From the NCBI GenBank assembly GCA_018401115.1, contig JAGYKX010000005.1, forward strand, positions 744,001 to 808,000: DNA of 64,000 nt, given 5' to 3'. Position numbers and translations under genes: made by a program. The notes below the pieces were generated by a model. It was not told the origin of the DNA. It made no database searches and saw nothing but the letters and a program-made list of their open reading frames with translations. This document shows positions 13,593-22,585 of this stretch, in pieces (the first letter of the stretch is position 1; each line of letters begins with the position of its first letter). Source of the stretch: Flavobacteriaceae bacterium. GTDB taxonomy: Bacteria > Bacteroidota > Bacteroidia > Flavobacteriales > Flavobacteriaceae.

Positions 13593-14147
13593 ATAGCAAT
13601 ACGTAAAAGGTTCAGGCCACAACCAAGAAGGGAAAATAAAAATCCTCACAACATCAATAGGAGTATTTTAGCGCCTAGTGTCCGTTTGGTAGGAGACAAT
13701 GTAGAAGTAGGTGTCTATGACATTAAAGATGCACTTGTCAAAGCAGAGGAACTAGAATTAGACTTAGTAGAAATTTCTCCTAAGGCAGACCCTCCTGTTT
13801 GTAAAATTACCGATTACAAAAAATTCCTTTACGAACAAAAGAAGAGAGAAAAGGTACTTAAAGCTAAAGCGACTAAAGTGGTGGTTAAAGAGATCCGTTT
13901 TGGACCTCAAACAGACGACCATGATTATGAGTTTAAAAAGAAACACGCAGAGAAATTTCTTAAAGATGGAGCCAAATTAAAGGCTTATGTATTCTTTAAA
14001 GGACGTTCTATTGTGTATAAAGATCAAGGAGAAATTCTACTCTTAAAATTGGCTTCTGAATTAGAAGAACTAGGAAAAGTAGAACAAATGCCTCGATTGG
14101 AAGGAAAGAGAATGACGATGTTTTTAGCCCCAAAAACTAAAAAGTAG
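13593..14147 (+). CDS. infC: Translation initiation factor IF-3, probable AUA start codon
   Basis: IF-3 binds the 30S subunit and controls start-codon fidelity. No ATG, GTG or TTG lies at the conserved beginning. The in-frame sequence from 13593 is ATA GCA ATA CGT, giving (M)[11 protein letters not shown], which matches the usual flavobacterial start MAIRRRFRPQPR. The nearest conventional start (TTG at 13686) would remove about 31 conserved residues including the linker with NRSI. An in-frame stop at 13575 limits the upstream extension. With AUA the protein has 184 residues, normal for the family. A rare start codon is known to let IF-3 repress its own synthesis in E. coli (AUU), so autoregulation is likely here. 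Confidence 0.9.
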   Translation: MAIRKRFRPQPRRENKNPHNINRSILAPSVRLVGDNVEVGVYDIKDALVKAEELELDLVEISPKADPPVCKITDYKKFLYEQKKREKVLKAKATKVVVKEIRFGPQTDDHDYEFKKKHAEKFLKDGAKLKAYVFFKGRSIVYKDQGEILLLKLASELEELGKVEQMPRLEGKRMTMFLAPKTKK

Positions 14148-14207
14148 TCACAAGGGTGTTTAATGGCCCTGAATACATTAAGTGAGATAACTATAAATAG
14201 GAAGACA

Positions 14208-14405
14208 ATGCCTAAAATGAAAACTAAATCTAGTGCCAAGAAGCGTTTTAAGCTTACAGGTTCTGGAAAATTAAAAAGAAAGCACGCTTTTAAGAGTCAC
14301 ATCTTAACTAAAAAGTCTAAAAAGCGTAAGCTTAAACTAACTCATGATGGTTTGGTACACAAAGCAGACGAAAACAACATCAGAATTCAATTACGTTTAA
14401 AGTAA
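14208..14405 (+). CDS. rpmI: Ribosomal protein L35
   Basis: The 65-residue basic protein begins [20 protein letters not shown], the standard bL35 start, and has the usual length. A longer open frame beginning at 14163 adds 15 residues that no L35 has, so the ATG at 14208 is chosen. It is part of the 50S subunit and lies between infC and rplT, as in most bacteria. Confidence 0.95.
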   Translation: MPKMKTKSSAKKRFKLTGSGKLKRKHAFKSHILTKKSKKRKLKLTHDGLVHKADENNIRIQLRLK

Positions 14406-14486
14406 ACGAATTAAGGTAACAATTATTAACCATGGAGCTAGGCCTTTAAGTGCTAACAGCCGCCTACTACAAAAAACAATTAAGAC

Positions 14487-14831
14487 ATGCCAAGATCAGT
14501 CAATTCAGTAGCTTCAAGAGCTAGAAGAAAAAAAGTAATGAAACAAGCCAAGGGTTACTTCGGAAGAAGAAAGAACGTTTGGACTGTTGCTAAAAACGCG
14601 GTTGAGAAAGCGATGCTTTATGCATACAGAGACCGTAGAAATAAGAAAAGAAATTTCCGTGCCCTATGGATTACACGTATTAATGCAGCGGCAAGATTAC
14701 ACGGAATGTCTTACTCAGAGTTTATGGGTAAAGTAAAAGCCAACAACATTGAACTAAACCGTAAGGTTTTAGCAGATTTGGGTATGAATCATCCAGAGGC
14801 GTTCAAAGCTGTAGTAGACAAAATAAAATAA
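14487..14831 (+). CDS. rplT: Ribosomal protein L20
   Basis: The 114-residue basic protein begins [20 protein letters not shown] and has the bL20 signatures KGYFGRRKN and [15 protein letters not shown]. It is an early 50S assembly protein. In other bacteria L20 represses its own operon by binding the mRNA leader. The 81-nt gap before it (14406-14486) contains GC-rich complementary stretches that could serve this role, but I could not fold it reliably. A strong terminator follows. Confidence 0.95.
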   Translation: MPRSVNSVASRARRKKVMKQAKGYFGRRKNVWTVAKNAVEKAMLYAYRDRRNKKRNFRALWITRINAAARLHGMSYSEFMGKVKANNIELNRKVLADLGMNHPEAFKAVVDKIK

Positions 14832-14853
14832 TACGAATCTATCTCACTTATAA

Positions 14854-14886
14854 AAATCCCACGCCTTCAGCGTGGGATTTTTTTTT
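14854..14886 (+). terminator. Terminator after rplT
   Basis: A perfect 11-bp stem (AAATCCCACGC at 14854-14864, GCGTGGGATTT at 14870-14880) with a 5-nt loop is followed by further T residues. It ends the thrS-infC-rpmI-rplT transcript. The next gene starts at 14899, just beyond it. Confidence 0.92.
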
Positions 14887-14898
14887 ACCTTTCAACCT

Positions 14899-15702
14899 AT
14901 GAAAACACCACTACTTAAAGACGTAAAGCTCGTTGTAACTGATATGGATGGCACTTTATTAAACCCCAATCATGAGGTGAGCACTCAGTTCATAAATCAA
15001 TTCTGGGCACTTAAGGAAAAAGGGATTACTGTGGTTGCTGCTAGTGGGAGGCAACACAATAGTATTGTTGAAAAATTAGCCGCTATAAAAAACGAGCTCA
15101 CCGTAATTGCTGAAAATGGGGCTATGACCACTTTTCATGGTAAAGAAACGGTATTTACCCCCTACCCTAAGGTACATTTAAACAAAACACTAGCGCTTTT
15201 AAAAAAGCAAGAAAATATGCATCCGGTACTTTGCACCAACGGATCTGCATTTATAAGTAAGGGACAGGAAAAGTTTGAACCTATCCTCAGAGAATTTTAC
15301 AGCGCTTTTAACGTGATAGACCAATTAGAAGATTGCACCCAAGAGGTACTTAAAATAGCTATTTATCATTTTGAAAGCTCAGAAAAGTATATTTATCCTG
15401 TAGTACAAGACTTGGGCAATGCGGTGAAAATTAAAATATCTGGCCCGAACTGGGTAGATCTTTCTCATCCAAACGCAAATAAGGGATTCGCTTTAAATGC
15501 ACTGCAAAAACACTTAGGAGTGAGCCGGCAGCAAACCATGGTCTTTGGCGATTACTTCAATGATCTAGAGATGATGGAACAAGCGCATTTTAGCTATGCT
15601 ATGGCCAACGCACATCCTGAAATTATCAAAAAAGCCAATTTCAAGACAGGATCTAATAGCGAATTTGGCGTAGAAACGGTTTTAGAAAAGTTACTAAAAT
15701 AG
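14899..15702 (+). CDS. Cof-type HAD-IIB phosphatase
   Basis: The 267-residue protein belongs to the HAD superfamily, Cof/IIB branch. Motif I is DMDGTLLNPNH (nucleophile Asp and acid/base Asp), motif II is the Ser in AASGR, and motif IV is GDYFNDLEMM near the C-terminus. Between them is the IIB cap. Members dephosphorylate sugar phosphates, flavin or other small metabolites, and the substrate cannot be inferred here. The open frame extends to 14872, inside the preceding terminator hairpin, so the ATG at 14899 is the likely start. Confidence 0.85.
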   Translation: MKTPLLKDVKLVVTDMDGTLLNPNHEVSTQFINQFWALKEKGITVVAASGRQHNSIVEKLAAIKNELTVIAENGAMTTFHGKETVFTPYPKVHLNKTLALLKKQENMHPVLCTNGSAFISKGQEKFEPILREFYSAFNVIDQLEDCTQEVLKIAIYHFESSEKYIYPVVQDLGNAVKIKISGPNWVDLSHPNANKGFALNALQKHLGVSRQQTMVFGDYFNDLEMMEQAHFSYAMANAHPEIIKKANFKTGSNSEFGVETVLEKLLK

Positions 15703-15765
15703 TATAGGCGTCTTTGGAATAAAATTCTCAAATCTCAGTAAACTTGCCAAATATTTTTTCGGACA

Positions 15766-17298
15766 CTAGAATGGAACGTCGTCTGAATCTGACATACCAA
15801 AAGCGTCATTTGGTGTAGGAAGGTCTTTGGTAATAAATGGATTAGATTCCTGGTTGCTATTGAGTTTAGACTGAAACTCAAAAGGAGTGTCAAAGGTATC
15901 TAAGTTTTCAAACTTACCTAAGTTACCCACGAATTTAAGCCTAATATTATCCAAACCACCATTTCTGTGTTTGGCGACAATAAATTCCGCCTGGCCGTCA
16001 GTTGGGGATCTTTCATCGTCGTCCCATTCTTCAATTTTATAATATTCAGGCCTGTAGATAAAGGAAACAATATCTGCATCTTGCTCTATGGCTCCCGACT
16101 CCCTTAAATCGGAAAGTATTGGACGCTTAGAACCTCCCCTGGTTTCTACTGCCCTGGATAATTGAGACAGTGCTATTACTGGGACATTTAATTCCTTGGC
16201 TAAGGCTTTTAAGTTTCTGGAAATTGTGGAAATTTCCTGTTCCCTGTTTCCGCCACCCTTTTGACTGGTTCCTGCAGTCATTAGTTGAAGGTAATCTATA
16301 ATAATAAGCTTAATTCCATGTTGTGAAGCCAATCTTCTCGCTTTGGCCCTTAGGTCAAAAATGGATAAAGAAGGGGTGTCATCTATAAATAAAGGAGCAG
16401 TTTCTAAGGCTTTCACCTTAACATTTAATTGCTCCCATTCGTGCTTTTCAAGCTTACCAGTTCTTAGTTTTTCAGAAGACAACCCAGTTTCTGAAGAAAT
16501 AAGCCTAGTAATTAATTGCACAGAAGACATCTCTAATGAAAAGAAGGCTACACCATAGTTGTTATTCACTGCCATGTTGCGCGCCATAGAAAGTGTCAGT
16601 GCAGTTTTACCCATACCTGGTCTGGCTGCTACAATAATTAAATCACTGGGTTGCCATCCTGAAGTAAGCTTATCTAACTTATCAAAACCAGATGGAATCC
16701 CGCTGAGCCCTTCTTTATTGGCAATTTCTTCAATTCGTTTTTTAGCTTGTATTACAAGATTTTGCGCTGTTTCTGCCGAACGCTTTAAATTCCCTTGGGT
16801 AACGTCATAAAGCTTAGATTCTGCCGCGTCTAATAAGTCAAAAACATCCGTACTGTCTTCGTAAGCTTCTTGTATAATCTCGTTAGAAATTTTAATGAGA
16901 CTTCGCTGGATGAATTTTTGTAAAATGATTCTAGCATGAAACTCAATATGAGCAGAAGAAGCCACCTTTTGAGTGAGGTTAATCAAGTAAAAATCCCCTC
17001 CAACTTTTTCTAGCTTACCTTCTTTTTTTAATTGCGCGGAAACGGTTAATAAATCAATGGGTTCAGAGGTTTCAAAGAGTGTAAATATCGCTTCATAAAT
17101 AAATCTATGGGCGTCTTTATAAAATACATCTGGATGTAAAATATCTATAACCTCATCTACACCTTTTTTATCAATAAGCATTGCTCCTAACACAACCTCC
17201 TCTAAATCAGTTGCTTGAGGCGGTATTTTGCCACGCTCTAAAGTAACAAGTGAGGCGTTATTAGGGATATTTCTTGTAAATGCTTTTGGGTTTTCCAT
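15766..17298 (-). CDS. dnaB: Replicative DNA helicase DnaB
   Basis: This 510-residue protein has the DnaB N-terminal helical domain (residues about 25-130), a linker and a RecA-like motor. Walker A is AARPGMGKT (225-232), Walker B is LIIIDYLQLM, and the sequence LSQLSRAVETRGGSKRPILSDLRESGAIEQDAD is the DnaB motif H3/H4 region with the arginine finger. The ring hexamer unwinds DNA at the replication fork. The length is normal for Bacteroidota, with no intein. Confidence 0.95.
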   Translation of the reverse strand: MENPKAFTRNIPNNASLVTLERGKIPPQATDLEEVVLGAMLIDKKGVDEVIDILHPDVFYKDAHRFIYEAIFTLFETSEPIDLLTVSAQLKKEGKLEKVGGDFYLINLTQKVASSAHIEFHARIILQKFIQRSLIKISNEIIQEAYEDSTDVFDLLDAAESKLYDVTQGNLKRSAETAQNLVIQAKKRIEEIANKEGLSGIPSGFDKLDKLTSGWQPSDLIIVAARPGMGKTALTLSMARNMAVNNNYGVAFFSLEMSSVQLITRLISSETGLSSEKLRTGKLEKHEWEQLNVKVKALETAPLFIDDTPSLSIFDLRAKARRLASQHGIKLIIIDYLQLMTAGTSQKGGGNREQEISTISRNLKALAKELNVPVIALSQLSRAVETRGGSKRPILSDLRESGAIEQDADIVSFIYRPEYYKIEEWDDDERSPTDGQAEFIVAKHRNGGLDNIRLKFVGNLGKFENLDTFDTPFEFQSKLNSNQESNPFITKDLPTPNDAFGMSDSDDVPF

Positions 17299-17411
17299 AT
17301 GTGCTAATGTACGTAATAAGATGCGGCCAGACCTAAAAAAGTGCGTCCCGACTATTCACCGTTCATTCACAATCTAACTGTTAATAAGTTACAAAAATTG
17401 TTGATAAGCAT

Positions 17412-17446
17412 AGAAAAGCTGCTGTTAAAAAACAGCAGCTTTGTAA
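17412..17446 (-). terminator. Hairpin after accA
   Basis: A 12-bp perfect stem (AAAGCTGCTGTT at 17415-17426 and AACAGCAGCTTT at 17431-17442) with a 4-nt loop lies 20 nt past the accA stop. The T-run on the minus strand is short, so termination may be partial before dnaB. Confidence 0.65.
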
Positions 17447-17466
17447 AGACTTTAAAAATTAAGAAC

Positions 17467-18420
17467 TTAGTCGTTAAAGACACCCATCTGAGCGTACTTT
17501 TCCATTCTGCTAGCCACCAATTCTTTTGGGGATAAGTTTTTGAGCTCATTAAAATGAGCACTAATCTTTTGCTTGGTAATTTCAAACATTTTTTCCCTGT
17601 CACTGTGAGCGCCACCTGAAGGCTCTCTCACAATCTCATCAATAAGCTTGAGCTTCTTCATATCAGTAGCCGTTAACTTAAGGGCGCTAGCTGCCAATTC
17701 TTTATATTCCCAACTCCTCCATAGAATAGAAGAACAAGATTCAGGAGAGATTACAGAGTACCAGGTATTCTCTAACATCAGTACCTTATCTCCAACCCCT
17801 ATTCCCAGGGCACCCCCTGAGGCGCCTTCGCCTATGATCATCACGATAATGGGGACTTTAAGCCTAGTCATTTCAAGTATGTTCCTTGCAATAGCTTCTC
17901 CTTGGCCCCTTTCTTCTGCTTCAATTCCTGGGTATGCCCCTGGAGTATCTATTAGGCACACTACTGGAATGTTAAATTTCTCTGCAGATTTCATTAGTCT
18001 AAGGGCTTTTCTATAGCCTTCAGGATTGGCCATACCAAAATTCCTGTATTGTCTGGTCTTAGTATTATAGCCTTTCTGCTGCCCAATAAACATATAGGAC
18101 TGATCACCAATTTTACCTAAACCACCAATCATGGCTTTGTCGTCCTTAACCGTTCTGTCTCCGTGGAGCTCTAGGAAAGTCTCTCCACAAATGGCTTTAA
18201 TGTAATCTAAAGTGTAAGGTCTATTAGGATGCCTAGACAACTGAACCCTTTGCCAGGCAGTTAAATTCTTGTATATGTCTTTTTTAGTCTCTTGTAATTT
18301 TTTTTCAATTTGCTTACAGGTCTCACTAACGTCTACGTCGCTCTCTTCTCCTATAATCACACACTTGTCTAGCTGGTCTTCTAGTTCCTTAATAGGAAGC
18401 TCAAAATCTAAATACTCCAT
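17467..18420 (-). CDS. accA: Acetyl-CoA carboxylase carboxyltransferase subunit alpha
   Basis: The 317-residue protein has the E. coli AccA length. It contains the crotonase-fold core with [19 protein letters not shown] and the [15 protein letters not shown] oxyanion motif, and the DTPGAYPG motif. With AccD it transfers the carboxyl group from carboxybiotin to acetyl-CoA, the first step of fatty acid synthesis. A -7 box TATATTTG lies on the minus strand at 18447-18454, giving a leader of about 25 nt. Confidence 0.95.
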   Translation of the reverse strand: MEYLDFELPIKELEDQLDKCVIIGEESDVDVSETCKQIEKKLQETKKDIYKNLTAWQRVQLSRHPNRPYTLDYIKAICGETFLELHGDRTVKDDKAMIGGLGKIGDQSYMFIGQQKGYNTKTRQYRNFGMANPEGYRKALRLMKSAEKFNIPVVCLIDTPGAYPGIEAEERGQGEAIARNILEMTRLKVPIIVMIIGEGASGGALGIGVGDKVLMLENTWYSVISPESCSSILWRSWEYKELAASALKLTATDMKKLKLIDEIVREPSGGAHSDREKMFEITKQKISAHFNELKNLSPKELVASRMEKYAQMGVFND

Positions 18421-18446
18421 GAGGTGTTTTAATTGGTAACAACTGA

Positions 18447-18454
18447 CAAATATA
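18447..18454 (-). promoter_or_regulatory. -7 box of accA
   Basis: TATATTTG on the minus strand matches TAnnTTTG and lies 26 nt before the accA ATG. No clear -33 box is visible. Confidence 0.5.
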
Positions 18455-18472
18455 AAATTTATATACTACAAT

Positions 18473-19369
18473 CTATACCTTAGTGTTAGTTTTTAGCTTC
18501 AGTCTGTTTTTTAAAATACCATTGGCAATTACTGTCAACAATATAACACTGGCGCCTGTGTAAAACATCGGGGTCATTTGTTCACTAGATCCAAAAACAA
18601 AAAAAGCTAGCACAATACCATACACAGGTTCTAGATTGGTAGTTAACATCACAGAGTATGGACTAATAAATGCCATTAGCTTTACAGAGGCAATAAAAGC
18701 GTAAGCTGTACATAGGGAGGCCAGCAAAAACAAATAGCCTATATCTGATGAAGAAACAGCCCAAAAATCTTTTGTGAAAGCACCGGTAAAAGCCATGTAA
18801 AGAGACAGCAGTAACACCCCACCAGCCATTTCATAAAAAACGATCAAAGAAGGTTTTAATCTAGCGATATACAAGCCGTTGATCATTGAAAAAACAGCCA
18901 CTAAAAAAGCAGAACTAACCGCTAAGAGAATACCCTGCCAATACTGGGTTTCTACTTTAAAAATAACGCCTAAACCAAAAACAACCATCAAGCCAAATAA
19001 CACCTCATAGCCCACTAATTTTCTCTTGTACCACAAAGGCTCCAGAAATGCAGCAAATAATGCGCCTACAGACATACAAGCCAAGGCTATAGATACATTA
19101 GAAATTTTTATAGCCTTAAAAAAAGTGACCCAATGCAAAGCAATTATAGCCCCTGTTCCCAGTAGACCTAGCGCTGTTCTAATGGGTAAACGCCAAGGAA
19201 AACGCATGGCTTTAATATAGATCATCACTATAAACATTGCCATAGCCATTCTATACCAAACCAATGGAAGAGCGTCTATAGAAATAAGCTTCCCTATGAC
19301 TGCAGTAAAACCCCAGATAAATACAATTAAGTGAAGGTGAGCGAAGTGCTTGAGATTACCGTTTGGCAT
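18473..19369 (-). CDS. EamA-family (DMT) transporter
   Basis: The 298-residue protein has about ten hydrophobic helices in two EamA repeats (residues about 10-140 and 150-285). The conserved FxxWG near the start (HLIVFIWGFTAVIGKLI) and the PxLTTNLEPVYGIVLAFF-type segment near the end are typical. DMT-family proteins exchange metabolites across the inner membrane, with the substrate not predictable. The gene overlaps the end of the lptF-like gene by 14 nt, so it belongs to the tgt-lptF transcript. Confidence 0.85.
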   Translation of the reverse strand: MPNGNLKHFAHLHLIVFIWGFTAVIGKLISIDALPLVWYRMAMAMFIVMIYIKAMRFPWRLPIRTALGLLGTGAIIALHWVTFFKAIKISNVSIALACMSVGALFAAFLEPLWYKRKLVGYEVLFGLMVVFGLGVIFKVETQYWQGILLAVSSAFLVAVFSMINGLYIARLKPSLIVFYEMAGGVLLLSLYMAFTGAFTKDFWAVSSSDIGYLFLLASLCTAYAFIASVKLMAFISPYSVMLTTNLEPVYGIVLAFFVFGSSEQMTPMFYTGASVILLTVIANGILKNRLKLKTNTKV

Positions 19370-20435
19370 TATTTAATAGATAAACAGCTATAAAACTAAA
19401 TAGAATATTAGGGATTAAAATAGCCAATAGTGGAGACAAGCCAGATTGCTGTGCCAAAGTACCAAAAACCCTGTCAAAAAAGATGTAAATAAAAGCCACA
19501 CAAATACCAAAAGCTAAGTTAACACCCATGCCTCCTCTTCTCTTAGCTGCAGAAACTCCAACAGCAATAAAGGTAAGAATGAAGGCTGTAAAAGGAAGGG
19601 CCCATCTCTTGTATTTAACCATAATATAAGTATTGATATTACTAGCGCCTTTTCGCTTTTGATCTGCTATAAATTCATTGAGCTCTATGAGATTCTTGGT
19701 TTCGGCAATGTAGGATACAGGCGTTAAGTCTGAAATCTTAAAATCAAATACAGTGTCTAAGGTCGCTTTAGATTCTATCCTGGCTAGACTATCTGTAAAG
19801 TATCTCTTCTCAAAAGAAGTGAGCTGGTACATGGAATCTTTTTCTCTCCATCTAATCGTAGCTGCACTAATTTTATAATCCAATTCATTGGCATCGTTAA
19901 AATGTTCAAGGGTGAAATTATACCCCCTAGATCTATTTGGATCATAACTACTCACATACAAGAAATCATTTTCGTTTACCTGATTAAAAATATTATTGGT
20001 AATGCGGTCTTCTTTTCCCTTTTTGAGGTACTTAAAAATGAACTCATTATAGCCTTTACTCGCATGAGGAACAATAAACATCACCATAAAAAACATGAGT
20101 GCAGCAATAATACTTGCCCCAATAAAATAGGGCCTTAAAAACCTATTAAATGACACACCGGAACTTAAAATAGCTACTATTTCTGTGTTGTTAGCCAGTT
20201 TAGAGGTGAAGAAAATAACTGATAAAAAAAGAAATATAGGAAACAATAAACTCCCAATATAAATGGTGAAGTTACCATAGTACACAAGCACTTCTTCAAG
20301 GGGCGCGTTATTGTCTATAATTTTACCTACTTGCTCAGCCAGATTAGCCATAATTCCAATAGGCACAAAAAGCATTAGCATCACCGAGAAGGTGAGTAAA
20401 TATCGTTTGAGTATGTACCAATCAAGAATTTTCAC
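19356..20435 (-). CDS. LptF/LptG-family permease (LPS export)
   Basis: The product is an LptF/LptG (YjgP/YjgQ) permease of the LPS-export ABC transporter, with three N-terminal and three C-terminal membrane helices flanking a periplasmic beta-jellyroll (residues about 120-260). I take the GTG at 20435, which gives MKILDWYILKRYLLTF, the standard family start, and 359 residues. A longer frame to an ATG at 20480 overlaps the 3' end of tgt by 43 nt. The GTG lies 2 nt after the tgt stop, pointing to translational coupling. Which of LptF or LptG it is cannot be decided here. Confidence 0.85.
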   Translation of the reverse strand: MKILDWYILKRYLLTFSVMLMLFVPIGIMANLAEQVGKIIDNNAPLEEVLVYYGNFTIYIGSLLFPIFLFLSVIFFTSKLANNTEIVAILSSGVSFNRFLRPYFIGASIIAALMFFMVMFIVPHASKGYNEFIFKYLKKGKEDRITNNIFNQVNENDFLYVSSYDPNRSRGYNFTLEHFNDANELDYKISAATIRWREKDSMYQLTSFEKRYFTDSLARIESKATLDTVFDFKISDLTPVSYIAETKNLIELNEFIADQKRKGASNINTYIMVKYKRWALPFTAFILTFIAVGVSAAKRRGGMGVNLAFGICVAFIYIFFDRVFGTLAQQSGLSPLLAILIPNILFSFIAVYLLNNAKR

Positions 20436-20437
20436 TC

Positions 20438-21568
20438 TTAGAGTCTTTTGTCCATTTGAACCACCATCATTGCTTTCCAAGCCGCAAATTCTCCTGTAAT
20501 AATTTTTTCTCTAGCAGTGCGCACCAACCACATATAAAAACCTAAATTGTGAATAGTCGCAATTTGTTTTCCTAAATACTCATTGGCCGCAAACAAATGA
20601 CGCAAATATGCTTTCGAATACTCAGTATCTACAAAAGTGTGTCCCATTTCATCCAAAGCAGAGAAATCTGCTTCCCACTTTTTGTTTTTTATGTTAATAG
20701 TCCCATGAGCTGTAAATAGCATCCCATTTCTAGCGTTTCTAGTAGGCATAACACAGTCAAACATATCAATTCCCAATGCAATGTTTTCCAAAATATTAAT
20801 AGGAGTTCCCACACCCATTAAATACCTAGGTTTGTCTTCCGGAAGCACCTCACAAACTACTTCAGTCATAGCGTACATCTCATCTGCAGGCTCCCCAACT
20901 GAAAGACCTCCAATAGCATTACCCTGGGCACCTACAGAGGCAATAAACTCTGCCGACTGTCTCCTGAGGTCTTTATAGGTAGATCCTTGAACAATAGGAA
21001 AAAAAGTTTGTTTATAATCGTAAGTGTAGGGTGTTTTGTCCAGATGTGTCATACAGCGATCTAACCATCTGTGGGTCATATGCATAGATCTTTTAGCGTA
21101 TGAATAATCACAAGGGTAAGGGGTACATTCATCAAAGGCCATGATAATGTCTGCGCCAATTTTTCGCTGAATCTCCATCACATTTTCAGGAGTAAAAACA
21201 TGATATGAACCGTCAATATGAGACTTAAACTTAACCCCTTCCTCCTTAATTTTTCTATTAGAGGAAAGTGAGTAAACCTGATAACCACCGCTATCTGTTA
21301 AAATATTTTTATCCCATCCCATAAACTTGTGAAGACCACCAGCCTTCTCCAGAATATCTGTCTTTGGCCTCAGATACAAATGATAGGTATTTCCCAAAAT
21401 TATATCTGGTTTAATCTCTTCTTTTAGCTCGCGCTGATGCACCCCTTTTACGGAAGCCACCGTACCCACAGGCATAAAAATAGGGGTTTCAATAATACCG
21501 TGGTCTGTTTGTAAGGTAGCTGCCCTGGCTTTAGATTGTGGGTCTTTATGGGATAAGTTAAATTTCAA
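20438..21568 (-). CDS. tgt: tRNA-guanine transglycosylase
   Basis: Tgt exchanges guanine-34 for preQ1 in tRNAs with GUN anticodons. The protein has the catalytic aspartates in LTDSGGYQVYSL and DMFDCVMPTRNARNG, and the GGLSVGEP substrate loop. The frame is open to 21799, but homology begins only at LKFNLSHKDPQSKARAA. The TTG at 21568 gives 376 residues, the normal length, and lies about 19 nt downstream of a TATATTTG -7 box. The classical zinc ligands CxCxxC are not present: the expected site reads TNIKNKKWEADFS, with no cysteines. Bacterial Tgt proteins lacking the Zn motif have been described in Bacteroidota, so I take this as a family feature and not as decay. Confidence 0.9.
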   Translation of the reverse strand: MKFNLSHKDPQSKARAATLQTDHGIIETPIFMPVGTVASVKGVHQRELKEEIKPDIILGNTYHLYLRPKTDILEKAGGLHKFMGWDKNILTDSGGYQVYSLSSNRKIKEEGVKFKSHIDGSYHVFTPENVMEIQRKIGADIIMAFDECTPYPCDYSYAKRSMHMTHRWLDRCMTHLDKTPYTYDYKQTFFPIVQGSTYKDLRRQSAEFIASVGAQGNAIGGLSVGEPADEMYAMTEVVCEVLPEDKPRYLMGVGTPINILENIALGIDMFDCVMPTRNARNGMLFTAHGTINIKNKKWEADFSALDEMGHTFVDTEYSKAYLRHLFAANEYLGKQIATIHNLGFYMWLVRTAREKIITGEFAAWKAMMVVQMDKRL

Positions 21569-21586
21569 AGTATATAAATCTAGCCG

Positions 21587-21594
21587 CAAATATA
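21587..21594 (-). promoter_or_regulatory. -7 box of tgt
   Basis: TATATTTG on the minus strand lies 18 nt upstream of the proposed TTG start of tgt and falls inside the longer open frame. It supports the shorter protein. Confidence 0.55.
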
Positions 21595-21728
21595 CTAAAC
21601 CCCTATGTAGTATCCACTTTAGAAGGTGTAAAATAAAATGTGAATTCGTTGATAAATAGTAACAACTCAAGTTGTGTAGCCCACATAAGGGCCTTATTTT
21701 TACCACTGTTAAACTACCCAATAAAAAC

Positions 21729-22574
21729 ATGGCAAATATTACAGAATTAAACCAATTGACTACGCAGGTCAGAAGAGACATTTTGCGTATGGTACACAAA
21801 GTTAACTCTGGTCACCCAGGAGGATCATTAGGTTGTGCTGAATTTTTTGTAGCCCTTTACAATGAGGTAATGGAGCTAAAAGAAGGTTTTGATATGGACG
21901 GTAAAGAAGAAGATTTATTCTTTTTATCCAATGGCCATATCTCTCCGGTTTTCTATAGCGTTTTAGCTAGAAGAGGCTACTTCCCAGTAGAAGAATTAAA
22001 CACCTTTAGATTAATCAACTCCAGACTTCAAGGACACCCAACAACACACGAAGGTCTGCCAGGTATAAGAATGGCATCTGGTTCTTTGGGGCAAGGAATG
22101 TCTGTGGCTATTGGCGCAGCACAAGCCAAAAAACTCAATAAAGATGCTCATTTAGTGTACAGTCTTCACGGAGATGGAGAACTACAAGAAGGTCAAAACT
22201 GGGAAGCCATTATGTATGCTTCTGCAAAAAAAGTAGACAACTTAATCGCCACCATAGACTTAAATGGACAGCAAATTGATGGATCAACAGACCACGTATT
22301 ACACATGGGAGACGTTGCAGCGAAATTTAAAGCTTTTGATTGGGAAGTACTCTCTATTGAAAAAGGGAACGATATGGAGGCTGTTATTGAAGGCCTACAT
22401 AAAGCCAAAGCACTTAGCGGAAAAGGAAAGCCTGTTTGTGTACTCATGCACACTGTAATGGGTAATGGGGTAGATTTCATGATGCATACCCATGCATGGC
22501 ATGGTAAAGCACCAAACGACGAACAATTGGCCAATGGACTGGCCCAAAATGCAGAAACTTTAGGGGACTACTAA
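21729..22574 (+). CDS. Transketolase, N-terminal (ThDP-binding) subunit
   Basis: The 281-residue protein is the N-terminal half of a split transketolase. It has the ThDP/Mg motif GDGELQEGQNWEAIMYASAKKVDN-LIATIDLN (about residues 149-180) and HPGGSLG near residue 31. The frame extends upstream to 21672, but homology starts at MANITELNQL, so the ATG at 21729 is used. Together with the C-terminal half encoded 11 nt downstream it would move two-carbon units between sugar phosphates in the pentose phosphate pathway. Split transketolases of this kind are common in Bacteroidota and archaea. Confidence 0.92.
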   Translation: MANITELNQLTTQVRRDILRMVHKVNSGHPGGSLGCAEFFVALYNEVMELKEGFDMDGKEEDLFFLSNGHISPVFYSVLARRGYFPVEELNTFRLINSRLQGHPTTHEGLPGIRMASGSLGQGMSVAIGAAQAKKLNKDAHLVYSLHGDGELQEGQNWEAIMYASAKKVDNLIATIDLNGQQIDGSTDHVLHMGDVAAKFKAFDWEVLSIEKGNDMEAVIEGLHKAKALSGKGKPVCVLMHTVMGNGVDFMMHTHAWHGKAPNDEQLANGLAQNAETLGDY

Positions 22575-22585
22575 ACCACAAGACA

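Noticed and set aside
19373-19385. Another copy of the AATAGATAAACA flank
   Set aside because: It lies within the coding end of the lptF-like gene and has no left arm (TGTTTA) at the required distance, so it is likely chance.
21569-21799. 77-codon upstream extension of tgt
   Set aside because: It covers the -7 box and has no homology; the TTG at 21568 gives the normal protein length.
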